64,000 bases of DNA from Candidatus Hydrogenedentota bacterium (GCA_013359265.1 JABWCD010000005.1:261678-325677); one strand, 5' to 3'. Shown: positions 1 through 10,918, numbered from the stretch's first letter. Translations and numbers: made by a program. Notes: a model not told the origin generated them from the sequence alone.

Positions 1-1603
<1,603 letters not shown>

Positions 1604-1669
1604 TCAGCACCGTGCACCTAATTCCCGCTGTCGTCGCGCGCGATCACCGGCGCGTTCGACAGGCCCAGT

Positions 1670-2110
1670 TCAGCTTCCTTTGACAGCCGCATCCGCAGTT
1701 GCGGCCAGACATTCGGGACAAATGCCCCAGTAGATCACTTCGGCTTCATCGATCAGATAACCCGAATCGTCGGCTGCGGTCAGGCACGGCGTGTCGCCGA
1801 CAGCGCAGTCAACGTCGACCGTCTTTCCACAGGAACGACAGATCAAATGATGGTGATTGTCACCGACGCGATCCTCGTATCGGGCCGGCGACCCGGAGGG
1901 CTGAATACGACGGATAAGTCCCTTTTCGGTCAGGAGGCCGAGCGCGTCGTACACCGCTTGCCGCGAGATGGCCCCAATCTCGGCGCGAACGTCCTCGGCG
2001 ATGTCGTCCGCCGTACCGTGGGGCCTGGCAGATACCGCGCGAATCACGGCCAAGCGCTGGGCCGTGACGTGTACTCCATGTTCGCGAAGGAGGCTGGTTG
2101 GATTCGGCAT
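1670..2110 (-). CDS. Fur-family peroxide/metal-responsive repressor (PerR/FurA-like)
   Basis: 146-residue winged-helix Fur-family regulator. The DNA-binding half (about residues 7-80) contains [12 protein letters not shown] and the recognition region [13 protein letters not shown]. The metal half has the HHH cluster (86-88) and two CxxC structural zinc pairs, C91/C94 and C131/C134. Its place directly upstream of katG suggests it represses katG and probably itself in response to peroxide; PerR-type function is inferred, since Fur, PerR and Zur cannot be separated by eye. The frame stays open upstream, but homology begins near MPNPTS (2110), and a good promoter places the transcript start on this ATG. 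An alternative ATG lies at 2125. Confidence 0.88.
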   Translation of the reverse strand: MPNPTSLLREHGVHVTAQRLAVIRAVSARPHGTADDIAEDVRAEIGAISRQAVYDALGLLTEKGLIRRIQPSGSPARYEDRVGDNHHHLICRSCGKTVDVDCAVGDTPCLTAADDSGYLIDEAEVIYWGICPECLAATADAAVKGS

Positions 2111-2116
2111 GGAGAG

Positions 2117-2145
2117 AGGATACATGAAATTGTGGACTTTGTCAA
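2117..2145 (-). promoter_or_regulatory. Sigma-70-type promoter of the fur-katG unit, apparently leaderless
   Basis: On the minus strand TTGACA (2145-2140) is followed after exactly 17 bases by TATCCT (2122-2117). A start 6-7 bases downstream of the -10 box falls on the A of the repressor ATG at 2110, so the message would have no 5' leader; there is also no Shine-Dalgarno sequence before this ATG. Confidence 0.55.
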
Positions 2146-2969
2146 GAAGTTGATTGAGTCTATTTTTTGAGCGTCCGGCGAGGATTTGGATTTGGGGTAC
2201 TGGGTGCCGATGATCGGGTCTACTGACGGCATAGCAACGGGAATTGGTTATCGGAATACGGGTATCGGGCGGCACGAATAGATCACGAGCAAGAGGCTTG
2301 GTGGCGTGCGGCATTTATGAGTACTCCTTGGATTGCTTTTTCTCCGCGGGTTGCTCGGAGTGGGACGGACACGGTGTTTCGCTTCGCGGAGCCTGCGCGA
2401 AAGTCGGTGTCGGTCCCCCGGTGTAGATGCTTTCGGCGTAGGCGCGGATGGGATTCGACGATGGCGAGGGCGTCGGTGAGGACGGTGTTGTATTCGGCGA
2501 GTTGGTAAGGGCAGGTGGGCCGGGTTTCGGGTTCCGGGTGCCGGGTTCCGCAAACAATCCGGGCCGGGTCTGTCGGGTCTATCCGGTGGATGGACGATAT
2601 GGACGGGATGGACGGGATGGACGGGTGGGAAGTATGGGAAGTATGGGACGAATGGGACGGATAGGACGGATGGGACGGATAGGACGGATAGGACGGATGG
2701 GGCGGTCGGGTGGAAGTCGTGCGGGTGTTGGGTTCCGTGGAGGGGTGGGGGTAAATGGGAGCTATGCGAGCAATGGGAGCTATGGGAGGTGGCGGCAGCT
2801 ATGGGAGGTGGCGGGAGCTATGAGAGGGGTGGCAGTTGGACGGGACGTTCCCCCGGGGTCGGATGCGGTCGGGTTGGAAGGACGGATGGCCGGGGATGGA
2901 TGCAGGTGAGTTCGAGGGAGGTGGCCGGGGATGGATGCAGTTGGATTGGAAGATGAGGTGGCCGGGGGG

Positions 2970-3025
2970 CTTTTCAAGTGTGCGTTACCAAACTTGGTAA
3001 CGTGAGCCATGTCTCAGGTTGGACA
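2970..3025 (+). repeat. Dispersed hairpin element, copy A
   Basis: Shares CTTTTCAAG, GCGTTACCAA, TTGGTAACG and CCATGTCTCAGGTTGG with the copy at 60605-60690. The hairpin arms are GTTACCAA (2984-2991) and TTGGTAAC (2994-3001), a perfect 8-bp inverted repeat with a 2-base centre; the AGC tip of the stem present in the other copies has been lost here. Confidence 0.75.
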
Positions 3026-3074
3026 AACAAAGGCAGGACTGGGAAGTTGAACTTGGCGATTGGTCTGAGTTTGG

Positions 3075-4064
3075 ATGGATGGCAACGATGCGGGGGTGCG
3101 TGTGGTTTTTTTGAAGCAACGGTGGGTCCGGCCTTTCTTGACGCTGGCCGCGGTGGTGGCGTTGGCGACGGTGTTTTCGCCGACGCGAGACGGGTTTCCG
3201 GTGTTTTGGAACCTGGATAACCAGTTGAACGTTTTGCGGCAGGTGTCGGAGACGGGGATTCTCGCGACGGCGATGACGCTGGTAATCATCAGCGGGGGGA
3301 TCGATCTTTCGGTGGGTTCGTTGTTGGCGCTGTCGGGGACGGTGTTCGCGTACACGTTCGCGCGCAAGGATTGGCCGCTGGCGATGGCGGTCTCGGCGGC
3401 GTTATTCGCGACGACGTCGTTTGGGCTGGCGAGCGGCGCGATTGTCGCGCGAATGCGCATGCAGCCGTTCATCGTAACGCTTGCTGCGATGATCGGGAGC
3501 CGCGGGTTTGCGCGGTGGGTGGTGGATAATGCGACGATTGACATCGGGTTCGGCAGCGGGTACGTGGACCGGGTAATCGCTTTTCTCGCGTTGAAGCGGG
3601 TCGTTGTGCCAACGTTTTTGGCGGTAGCGTTCGCCGGTTACGTGTTGCTGCGATTCACGCGCTTTGGACGATACCTGGTTGCCGTCGGCGGCAGCGAAGT
3701 GGCCGCGCGCTTGTCGGGCATGAATGTGGGTTGGGTCAAGGTGCGCGTGTATGCGCTGTCGGGGTTTCTCGCCGGGATTGCGGGAATTATCCATGCGTGC
3801 CAGAACCATCAGGGTAGCCCGAACGCGGGTGTGGCGTATGAACTGGATGCGATCGCGGCGGCGGTGATCGGCGGCACGAGCCTGGCCGGTGGCAAGGGCG
3901 GGATTGCCGGGACCGTTGTGGGGACGCTTGCGCTGGGCGTTCTGTCGAATCTTCTCGGGCTGAACAACGTGGACGAGAACATGCAGTGGATGTTGAAAGC
4001 GGCGATTATCGTCGGGGCGGTGTGGTTGCAATCGGTGGGTGCGAGGAAGGAAACTCTGGCGTGA
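3075..4064 (+). CDS. Sugar ABC transporter permease (RbsC-like)
   Basis: 329-residue polytopic inner-membrane protein of the carbohydrate-uptake-2 permease family (RbsC/XylH/AraH type). About eight to ten hydrophobic segments are seen, with family phrases SGGIDLSVGSLLALSG (about 75-90), MNVGWVKVRVYALSGFLAGIAG near residue 220 and AVIGGTSLAGGKGGIAGTVVG near residue 265. It would pair with the periplasmic sugar-binding lipoprotein 153 bp downstream (4218-5222). No ATP-binding subunit (RbsA-like) lies in this window, although it normally sits beside the permease. The ATG at 3075 is kept; an internal GTG about 9 codons later is possible. The exact sugar cannot be told. Confidence 0.9.
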   Translation: MDGNDAGVRVVFLKQRWVRPFLTLAAVVALATVFSPTRDGFPVFWNLDNQLNVLRQVSETGILATAMTLVIISGGIDLSVGSLLALSGTVFAYTFARKDWPLAMAVSAALFATTSFGLASGAIVARMRMQPFIVTLAAMIGSRGFARWVVDNATIDIGFGSGYVDRVIAFLALKRVVVPTFLAVAFAGYVLLRFTRFGRYLVAVGGSEVAARLSGMNVGWVKVRVYALSGFLAGIAGIIHACQNHQGSPNAGVAYELDAIAAAVIGGTSLAGGKGGIAGTVVGTLALGVLSNLLGLNNVDENMQWMLKAAIIVGAVWLQSVGARKETLA

Positions 4065-4217
4065 CGCAGGGGAAAAGGACCTGAAGGACGTAAGGGACCT
4101 AAGGGACACGAAAAGTGCTGGTGCGACTATCCTGTAATTTGCGTCGGCGCAGGTAAGTACGGGTAGCGCCTACTTGTGGCACGGTTTGAAATCACCGTTG
4201 GAGTCGAGGGGAGAACA

Positions 4218-5222
4218 ATGAAAAAGACGGCTGTAGTTCTGCTGTTTGCGTTTGTGCTGATTTTGGGATGCGGACCGGAGCAGTCGAGCGCGCCGGTGAC
4301 GGCCACCGAGAAAGCGGGTAGTGGCGAAGCGCCGACTGCGAAGAAGGTTTTCAAGATCGCGTTTTCGCAGTGTAACAGCGCGGAGCCGTACCGGACGGTG
4401 CAGAACAACATATTCAAACAGAACGTGAAGAAATATGAGGGGGAGATTGAGTTCGCGATTCACGATGCGCAGCAGGACAATGCCCGGCAGGTGAGCCAGA
4501 TCGAGAATATCATTCAGCAGGGCGTGGATTTGCTGATCGTTGCGCCAAACGAGGCGGCGCCACTCACGCCCGTTGTGAAGAAGGCGCATGACGCGGGCAT
4601 CAAGGTGATCTGTCTCGAACGCGATTTGGTTGAGCCGGTGTACGACCAATTTGTCGGCGCGGACAATGTGAAGATAGGGGAGATGGCAGGTCAGTTCGTG
4701 AAGGAATATTTGGAATCCAAGAAGGTTGAAGCGCCGGTCGTGGTTGAGATCAAGGGACTGCTTGGAACGAAACCGCAGGAGGAGCGTCATGACGGCGCGC
4801 GGAAATTCATTGATACCGTACCCAACGTCAAGGTGATTGAAGAAGTGGGCAACTGGTTGCAGGACGAGGGCCGCAAGCGCATGGAGACGCTGCTGCAGGC
4901 CAATTCGAAGATCGACGTGGTGTACGCGCACAACGATCCGATGGCGATTGGCGCGTATATCGCGGCGCGCGATGCCGGGCGCGATAAGGAGATGATCTTC
5001 GTCGGTGTGGATGGCCTTGGCGGGCCGGACGGGGGGATCAAGAAAGTCATGGATGGCGTGCTGGCGTGCACGTTCATCTATCCGCCGTGCGCGGCGGAGG
5101 CGCTGGATTTTGCCGTGAAGCTGTTGCGGGGAGAAGAGGCGCCCGCGCGCGTGATTCTCGATCCTACGAAAGTCGCGCCGGAGAATGCCGGTGAACTGTA
5201 CGAGAAGGCGACGGTTGAGTAG
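4218..5222 (+). CDS. Periplasmic sugar-binding lipoprotein of ABC transporter (RbsB-like)
   Basis: 334-residue solute-binding protein of the ribose-type (periplasmic binding protein 1) family. It starts with a lipoprotein signal, MKKTAVVLLFAFVLILGC, with the lipobox Cys at about residue 18. Family features include KIAFSQCNSAEPYRT (about 45-60), two Rossmann-like lobes, QGVDLLIVAPNEAAPL (about 105) and VVYAHNDPMAIGAYIAA (about 235). The ATG at 4218 is chosen because GGGGAGAACA precedes it and the signal peptide begins there. It delivers a sugar to the upstream permease. An ankyrin lipoprotein follows after 8 bases, probably in the same transcript. Confidence 0.92.
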   Translation: MKKTAVVLLFAFVLILGCGPEQSSAPVTATEKAGSGEAPTAKKVFKIAFSQCNSAEPYRTVQNNIFKQNVKKYEGEIEFAIHDAQQDNARQVSQIENIIQQGVDLLIVAPNEAAPLTPVVKKAHDAGIKVICLERDLVEPVYDQFVGADNVKIGEMAGQFVKEYLESKKVEAPVVVEIKGLLGTKPQEERHDGARKFIDTVPNVKVIEEVGNWLQDEGRKRMETLLQANSKIDVVYAHNDPMAIGAYIAARDAGRDKEMIFVGVDGLGGPDGGIKKVMDGVLACTFIYPPCAAEALDFAVKLLRGEEAPARVILDPTKVAPENAGELYEKATVE

Positions 5223-5230
5223 GTGCGACC

Positions 5231-5827
5231 GTGCGAAGGAGTGAAGGTGGGGAAGACGGAGATTCGCTGTGGCGTGGTGCGGCCGGGTTGCGAGGCGGAT
5301 TCGTAACGGCACTGCTAGCGATTTGGCTTTCGGGATGCCAGCAGTCCATTCATGATGCGGGGCTGAAGGGTGACGTTGCGCTGGCGCGACGAATGCTCGA
5401 TGCGAAGCCCGAGTTGCTCCACGCGCGCAATACGTTGGGCAAGACCGCACTCCACCAATCGCTCACCGGCGGGAATGACGAGATTGTCACACTGCTAGTT
5501 GAGCGCGGCGCTGACGTGAACTCGAAGGACAATACGGGACTCACCCCGCTTCACGTCGCGGCGTGGTGGTCGGTTACCGGACGAGCGGGCATTCTGCTGG
5601 ACCACGGCGCGGACCTCGCCGCGACGGACGCGTTTGGTGACACGCCGCTGCACCTTGCCGCGATGCACGGCCGCGGGCTGATGTGCAAATTCCTTATTGA
5701 ACGCGGCGCGGCTATCGATGCCAAGAACCTCGATGGCCGCACGCCGCTCGACCTGGCCAAACTCCATCGTCAGGAAGAACCGATCCGCGTAATCGAGTAT
5801 TTTCTGGCCCATCCGCCTACCCGCTAA
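5231..5827 (+). CDS. Ankyrin-repeat lipoprotein
   Basis: 198 residues. A hydrophobic segment ending [10 protein letters not shown] (lipobox Cys about residue 36) marks a lipoprotein. Four to five ankyrin repeats follow, with canonical phrases [33 protein letters not shown] and [15 protein letters not shown], ending [12 protein letters not shown]. Ankyrin repeats bind other proteins; no partner is identifiable. The GTG start (5231) lies 8 bases after the sugar-binding lipoprotein, but the N-terminal region before the hydrophobic core is long, so a later start is possible. Confidence 0.85.
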   Translation: MRRSEGGEDGDSLWRGAAGLRGGFVTALLAIWLSGCQQSIHDAGLKGDVALARRMLDAKPELLHARNTLGKTALHQSLTGGNDEIVTLLVERGADVNSKDNTGLTPLHVAAWWSVTGRAGILLDHGADLAATDAFGDTPLHLAAMHGRGLMCKFLIERGAAIDAKNLDGRTPLDLAKLHRQEEPIRVIEYFLAHPPTR

Positions 5828-5891
5828 GTTTCTACCGCGCTGTACCGGCGCCGCCGCGGTTATTGATATGCTTAGGCTCGAAAGGCAAACA

Positions 5892-6329
5892 ATGCGTGCA
5901 AAGGTCGAAATCTATACCGACGGCGGTTGCCAGCCTAACCCGGGGACGGGCGGTTGGGGAGCTATCCTGCGATATCGCGACAAGGAGCGCGAGTTGTCCG
6001 GCGCGGAACCGAATACGACGAACAATCGAATGGAACTGACGGCGGCGGTGCGGGCGCTCGAGGCGTTGACGCGTCCGTGCGAGGTCATCATGCACACGGA
6101 TTCCGAATACTTGCGAAACGGTATCACGTCGTGGCTGCCGTCGTGGAAACGCAACGGTTGGAAGCGCAAGGAGGGCGCGTTGAAAAACGTGGACCTTTGG
6201 CAGCGGCTCGATGAACTTGCATCGCAGCACCATATCGACTGGCGCTGGGTGAAGGGCCACGCGGGTCACGAGTTCAACGAACGTTGCGACGAATTGGCTA
6301 CGGCGGCAATTGCTACGCTTCGGGGATAG
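5892..6329 (+). CDS. rnhA: Ribonuclease HI
   Basis: 145-residue type I ribonuclease H, which cuts the RNA strand of RNA:DNA hybrids in the cytoplasm. The metal-binding carboxylates are all present: D10 in IYTDGG, E48 in [11 protein letters not shown]70 in MHTDSEY and D133 in NERCDELA; the catalytic-loop His is in VKGHAGHE. These positions match the E. coli numbering almost exactly, supporting the ATG at 5892 rather than the in-frame ATG at 5868. It stands alone, upstream of a long non-coding repeat region. Confidence 0.96.
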   Translation: MRAKVEIYTDGGCQPNPGTGGWGAILRYRDKERELSGAEPNTTNNRMELTAAVRALEALTRPCEVIMHTDSEYLRNGITSWLPSWKRNGWKRKEGALKNVDLWQRLDELASQHHIDWRWVKGHAGHEFNERCDELATAAIATLRG

Positions 6330-6514
6330 TGTCATGAATCCGCGATTCGTTCGAAGAGTCGAACGCCTATAGAACTTGTGCAGGAGTTCGAAAGCGGTGC
6401 GCTTTCAGCGCGCGGTGATAGGGGCTTGGACGATTTCCAGGGGCGATGCCCCTGGCTAGGGTTGCGTTGCGCCTTTGGCGCGCGGGACGACTTGCGCATT
6501 TTCGGAGTCGCACG
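6330..6514 (+). repeat. Hairpin-rich non-coding element
   Basis: Contains a perfect 8-bp stem with a 3-base loop, CCAGGGGC-GAT-GCCCCTGG (6437-6455), and shorter inverted repeats around it (AAAGCGGTGCGCTTT at 6399-6413, GCGCCTTTGGCGC near 6469-6481). In the minus-strand reading it gives a peptide of the type KAQRNPSQGHRPWKS, a pattern produced by dispersed repeats in this group of bacteria. No gene is proposed. Confidence 0.55.
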
Positions 6515-6925
6515 ATTTAGAGCACGATTACGAGTACGAGCACGATTACGAGCTAGAACAACGATTACGAGTACGAGCACGATTTAGAGCACGATTACGA
6601 GCACGAACGCGATTACGAGCACGAGCACGATTTAGAGCAAGAACACGATTACGAGCAAGAACACGATTACGAGTACGAGCACGAGCACGAGCACGAGCAC
6701 GATTTCGAACAAGAACACGATTACGAGCACGAGCACGATTTAGAGCACGATTACGAGCACGAACGCGATTACGAGTAAGAACACGATTACGAGTACGAGC
6801 ACGATTACGAGCACGGGCACGATTTCAAACACAAGCAGATTTTCGAGCACGATTACGAGCACGGGCACGATTTCAAACACAAGGCAGGTTTTCGAGCACG
6901 ATTACGAGCACGAGAAACGGTGCGA
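6515..6925 (+). repeat. Degenerate tandem array of 6-base units (CGAGCA / CGATTA type)
   Basis: About 410 bp built almost wholly from CGAGCA, CGATTA, CGAGTA, CGATTT and AGAACA units, so one frame repeats the EHDYEYEHDYE pattern and another repeats RARLRARTRL. Base composition (almost no T except in the ATT triplets) is unlike the flanking genes. An open frame crosses it but has no plausible start, is interrupted relative to the repeat and runs into the next gene, so it is not called a gene. Confidence 0.8.
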
Positions 6926-6955
6926 ATTTCAAACTCATGACAAGAGGAGGGCATC

Positions 6956-9718
6956 ATGTCGACACGCCACCGAATTCGTCTACCGCTCTATCTCGTCCCG
7001 ATCATGTTCGGACTGTGCGGGATTTTGATTTCGTCGCAATTCGTGGATGATCCCGTAGTCCGGAGTCTGGTTATCTTGTTTTCGGTGAGTGTGCCGTTAT
7101 TCGCGGTCGGCATGCTTGTCGCGCGGCTGAATGTATCGGGGGCGCAGCGCGCGGCGCTGTTCGTGGGGGTCCTTCTGCTCGCGGTGGGCGCGCTGGTCTC
7201 CGTCGCGTTGTTGGGCGATCAGGTGATTCAGCCCCCGCTCGATTCGCCGATGCCGCCGTGGGCCAAACAGGTGGGGCGGTGGCTTGGTATTTCCAGCCTC
7301 ATCGTGGGTTTGTTCGCGATCGTGTTCATACTCTCGCGCCGCGAAGAGCAGATCGAGGTGATCGGCGAACAGTTCCGATACCTCGCCGATCACATGACGG
7401 AAGGTTTCATCCTCACCGGGGCCGACGGCACGATCACGTTGGTAAACGACGCGCTGCTGAAGATGACCGGGTTGCCGGCGGACGAGTTGATCGGCAAGAG
7501 CGAGGGGGAGTTGGCGGAGCGCTATAAGCTCGATCCGTTGCTTTCGCGGGTTGCCCACCGCTCGCAGGGAGTGGCGTCGGAATACCGTCTCCCGTGGGTG
7601 CGCGACGGAAAGGAGTTGCAGTTGTGGATCAACGGGACTCCGTTGTTCGATTCGCGGGGCCGATTCGCGGGCAGTCTCGCGACGATCCGTGACGTAACGG
7701 AACAGCACCAGATGTCCAAGCGGCTTGAGCGTTATGCGCAAGGGTTGCAGGACCTCGTGGAGGACCGCACGGAAAAGCTGTATCAGTCAAGGCAACGGTT
7801 ACAGGACCTTCTCTTTCACATGAACGAGGCGTTCGTTACGCTTGATCGCGAATATCGAATAACGTTCGCGAACGAACGTTTTTGCGATCTTGTCGGGATC
7901 GCCGACGCGGATTCGGTCCTGCGCCGGGACTTGTTTGAGTTTGTGGAATCTTCGGATCGGGGCCGGATGCTCGAACTTTTTCCGCCGCGCGGATCGAGCG
8001 AAGTGAAACGTCCCCCGCACGAATTGACATTACGCACGGTGGCGGGCGCGCCGCTTCACGTAGTAGCGTCGACAGCCGCGGTCGAACCGGCGCCGGACGC
8101 GGAGGACCGTTATTCGCTGGTGATGACGGACATTGGGGAGTTGAAGCGTATGCAGCGGCAACTCGAGGCGCGCGCGGCGGAGTTGGAGGAAGCGAACGCC
8201 GAGTTGCGCATGCTCGATCGCGCGAAGGACAACTTCCTGAGCACGGTCAGCCATGAGTTGCGAACTCCCTTGAGCACGGTCCGCGGATATACGGAGATGC
8301 TGGAAAGCGGCACGCTTGGGGAGTTGCAGGCGCAACAGGCGAATTCGCTGAAGGTGATGTCGCGCAATCTCGAGCGGCTGGGCGGACTGATCGACGAAAT
8401 CATCGAGTTCAGCCGGATGCAGGTCCGGGGCGTCGTTCTCCATCAGACGCTTTTCTCCGGCGAGAAGTTCCTGGCGGAGTGTGCCGCGTCGCTTGCGCCT
8501 CAGGCGCAGCTCCGCGATCTGCACATTCGCGTGCATGCGTCGCCCGACGCGGCGCTGCTTTGGGGGGATCGTCACCGCCTGATCCAGGCGATGACGATCC
8601 TGCTCTCGAACTCCGTCAAGTTCTGCAATCCCGGCGACATTATTACGCTGACTTCCGAACGCAGGGCGGGGGGCATTATCGCAATTGGGGTGTCGGATAC
8701 CGGGATCGGGATCGATCCGTCGGTCCAACGCCGGGTCTTCGACAAGTTCTACCAGGCGGACAACTCGCGATCGCGGCGGTACGAGGGCGCGGGTATTGGC
8801 TTGGCGATCGCCAAGGCCATCGCCGAGGCGCACGGCGGTCACATCGACCTCCAGAGCGCGCCGGGAAAGGGGAGCACCTTCACCATCATTCTGACGCAGG
8901 CGAGTTTCGCCGCGGCCGATCCGGGAGATTTGCCGACTGTCGCTTCGGAAAAACGGATTCTGCTGGCGGTCGCGGACGGCGAGTTTGCTGCTGGTCTGCG
9001 TGGCGTCCTTGAGTCGGCCGGCTTGTCAGTGAGCGTGGTGACAACGGGCATGGCGTGTATTCGCGCGGCAAACCAGGATGCGCCGGGGATCATCCTGATG
9101 GACGATCTTCTGCCGGATATCGGTGGCGTCGAGGCGATCGCGCGGCTGCAAGACGGAGGCAGCCTGGAGAATGTATCGGTGCTGCTGATGGCAGGTGACG
9201 ACCTGTTGCCTGGGCGGGACGATCCGAATATACAGAGCGTTGCGTCATACTTAATGAAGCCGTTTACGGCCGAAGAACTGTTGGTTGCGCTGTCGCACAC
9301 GCTGAACATTCCGGTTCAGCAGCCGTCGCGGACCCTTCGGAAGAAGCTCCGCAAGGCGTCGACCCCGACCGCGCTGGTATTGAGCACGGATCGTGAACTC
9401 CTGGATTGGGCGGGCTCGGCGCTGCGTGCGCGGCAGATGCGCTGCGTGGCGGTCCAGTCGCCTGAGGAGGCGCGCGACGCTGCGACGAAACATAATATAC
9501 AAGCCGTTGCTGTTGAAGCGGATACGGCGGAGTCGGCCACCCTGGATTTCCTGCATTGTGCGCGGGAGATTGCGTCGGAGCATGGCGCGCAGTTGACGAT
9601 CTTGAAGTCCGACGAGGACTCGGGTAGCCGGGTGGACGGGGAGCGGGTCATCGGGTTACCTTGCACGGCGCGAGAGTTGGCGGAGGCCCTTTCCATTTCG
9701 GGAGAAGTTGTGGCATAA
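6956..9718 (+). CDS. Membrane hybrid sensor histidine kinase with two PAS domains and C-terminal receiver
   Basis: 920 residues. Four transmembrane segments lie within 1-130, followed by PAS domains at about 140-250 and 285-400, a coiled coil (400-430), HisKA with phospho-acceptor H433 in STVSHELRTPL, and HATPase_c with N552, DTGIG (581-585) and GAGIGLAI (611-618). A receiver domain (about 668-780) keeps D716 and K768, but the first acidic-pocket residue is replaced (LLAVADGE). The last 110 residues (805-915) look like a second receiver fold without a phospho-acceptor Asp. GGAGGG precedes the ATG. No partner regulator is adjacent; the next gene is a cell-wall carboxypeptidase. Confidence 0.93.
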   Translation: MSTRHRIRLPLYLVPIMFGLCGILISSQFVDDPVVRSLVILFSVSVPLFAVGMLVARLNVSGAQRAALFVGVLLLAVGALVSVALLGDQVIQPPLDSPMPPWAKQVGRWLGISSLIVGLFAIVFILSRREEQIEVIGEQFRYLADHMTEGFILTGADGTITLVNDALLKMTGLPADELIGKSEGELAERYKLDPLLSRVAHRSQGVASEYRLPWVRDGKELQLWINGTPLFDSRGRFAGSLATIRDVTEQHQMSKRLERYAQGLQDLVEDRTEKLYQSRQRLQDLLFHMNEAFVTLDREYRITFANERFCDLVGIADADSVLRRDLFEFVESSDRGRMLELFPPRGSSEVKRPPHELTLRTVAGAPLHVVASTAAVEPAPDAEDRYSLVMTDIGELKRMQRQLEARAAELEEANAELRMLDRAKDNFLSTVSHELRTPLSTVRGYTEMLESGTLGELQAQQANSLKVMSRNLERLGGLIDEIIEFSRMQVRGVVLHQTLFSGEKFLAECAASLAPQAQLRDLHIRVHASPDAALLWGDRHRLIQAMTILLSNSVKFCNPGDIITLTSERRAGGIIAIGVSDTGIGIDPSVQRRVFDKFYQADNSRSRRYEGAGIGLAIAKAIAEAHGGHIDLQSAPGKGSTFTIILTQASFAAADPGDLPTVASEKRILLAVADGEFAAGLRGVLESAGLSVSVVTTGMACIRAANQDAPGIILMDDLLPDIGGVEAIARLQDGGSLENVSVLLMAGDDLLPGRDDPNIQSVASYLMKPFTAEELLVALSHTLNIPVQQPSRTLRKKLRKASTPTALVLSTDRELLDWAGSALRARQMRCVAVQSPEEARDAATKHNIQAVAVEADTAESATLDFLHCAREIASEHGAQLTILKSDEDSGSRVDGERVIGLPCTARELAEALSISGEVVA

Positions 9719-9754
9719 TCCGCGGCATTGACCACAACCTGTAGAGGCTAGGCC

Positions 9755-10918
9755 ATGCGAAGAATACAAGTTGTTGCGTGTCTGTCACTAATTTTCTGTT
9801 CTACTGCGGCGTTTTCGCAGGACGGCGCCCTGTCGTGCACCAATTACATTACGGTTATCGCGGAGAACGGATTGGTCGTCGATGAATTAAACCCCGACGA
9901 ACGCCGCGCGCCGGCCAGCATGGTCAAGCTCATGCTGATCTTGATGGTCGCGGAGGGTCTCGATCAGGGGTTGTGGACATTGGAAACTCCGATCAATGTC
10001 AGCTTGAACGCGCAGGGGATGGGCGGAACACAAGTTCAAGTCAAGGCGGGCGATGTATTCACGTTGGAGGCGATGATGCGGGCGGTTTGCGTGGCCTCCG
10101 CCAACGATGCGGCGTACGCGATCGCAGAGGAATTGTGGGGCAGCGAGGCGAACTATTTGCTTGCGGCGAACGCGCGCGCGAAGGAATTGGGCATGAAAGA
10201 CACGACCGTCCGAAGCGTGCATGGTTTGCCGCCGTCGGATGGCGAGTTGCCGGACGAGACGACGGCGCGCGACCTTGCCATTTTGTCGTGTGCATGCGTC
10301 TCACATCCGCAGATCATGACGTGGGTCGGAATGAAGGAGCTTGTGTTTCGTCCGGGAGAGAGCCCGAAGGCGAACACGAACAAGCTGCTGTTGCGCACGG
10401 CCGGGTGCGACGGATTGAAGACGGGGTACACGCGGGCGGCGGGATTCTGCCTTACGGCCACGGCGGTGCGGAATGACGTCCGGCTGATTACGGTCGTGAT
10501 GGGATGCCCGCGGCTGAAGGACCGATTCGACGTTGCGAGCAAGTTGATGGAAGACGGGTTCAGCAAAGTTCGGCGCGTCAGGCTGCTTGCGGCGGACACG
10601 CTCGTCGACCCGGCGATAACGGTCCGAAACGCCAAACAAACTACGCTTCGGCTTGCGCCGGATCATGACGTGTGGATTACGGCGAAGGAGACGGATTTCC
10701 CGCAGATGACGTTTGAGACGACCACGCCGAAGCTGTTGCAGGCGCCGCTCACGGAAGGACAGCATGCGGGATCGGTTAAGGTCAAACTCGCGGGCCAGGT
10801 GCTGGGCGAGACGCCCCTGCGGGTGCCGATGGCGATCGAGGAGCCGTCGTTGCTTTGGAAATTGACCCATCGCGTGCAGGAGAAGGCGGAAGAAATCCAG
10901 CCCGCGATCGGCGGCTGA
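9755..10918 (+). CDS. D-alanyl-D-alanine carboxypeptidase, peptidase family S11 (PBP5/DacA-like)
   Basis: 387-residue periplasmic penicillin-binding protein that trims the terminal D-Ala from peptidoglycan stem peptides. A signal peptide covers residues 1-22 (cleavage after AAFS). The three active-site motifs are in place: SMVK (S55-K58), SAN (115-117) and KTG (222-224). A beta-sandwich C-terminal domain (about 275-370) is typical of the PBP5 group; the final residues HRVQEKAEEIQ could form the amphipathic membrane anchor. It begins 36 bases after the histidine kinase and may be co-transcribed, though CATAAT just upstream could be its own -10 box. Confidence 0.93.
   Translation: MRRIQVVACLSLIFCSTAAFSQDGALSCTNYITVIAENGLVVDELNPDERRAPASMVKLMLILMVAEGLDQGLWTLETPINVSLNAQGMGGTQVQVKAGDVFTLEAMMRAVCVASANDAAYAIAEELWGSEANYLLAANARAKELGMKDTTVRSVHGLPPSDGELPDETTARDLAILSCACVSHPQIMTWVGMKELVFRPGESPKANTNKLLLRTAGCDGLKTGYTRAAGFCLTATAVRNDVRLITVVMGCPRLKDRFDVASKLMEDGFSKVRRVRLLAADTLVDPAITVRNAKQTTLRLAPDHDVWITAKETDFPQMTFETTTPKLLQAPLTEGQHAGSVKVKLAGQVLGETPLRVPMAIEEPSLLWKLTHRVQEKAEEIQPAIGG

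Larger units (their letters stand above)
2111..3074. repeat. Gene-free stretch with purine-rich low-complexity repeats
   Basis: No credible gene is seen over about 960 bp. From 2585 to 2705 there are short tandem units of the GGACGGAT / GGGATGGAC type. From 2755 to 2825 units of GGGAGCTAT and GGGAGGTGGC follow, and near 2886-2945 the phrase GGCCGGGGATGGATGCAG occurs twice. The G-richness of one strand is strong. Open frames here are strings of Gly/Met/Arg/Ser produced by the repeats. The stretch ends with a copy of a dispersed hairpin element (2965-3025). Confidence 0.7.

Noticed and set aside
2448-2909. A 153-codon frame of Gly, Met and Arg repeats
   Set aside because: Produced by purine-rich tandem repeats; no start signal, no domain, biased composition.
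4170-5450. A 426-codon open frame on the minus strand
   Set aside because: Opposite strand of the sugar-binding lipoprotein; no conserved motifs and a composition typical of antisense frames.
6475-7050. A 191-codon frame across the hexamer array
   Set aside because: Pure repeat translation that runs into the histidine kinase in another frame; no plausible start.
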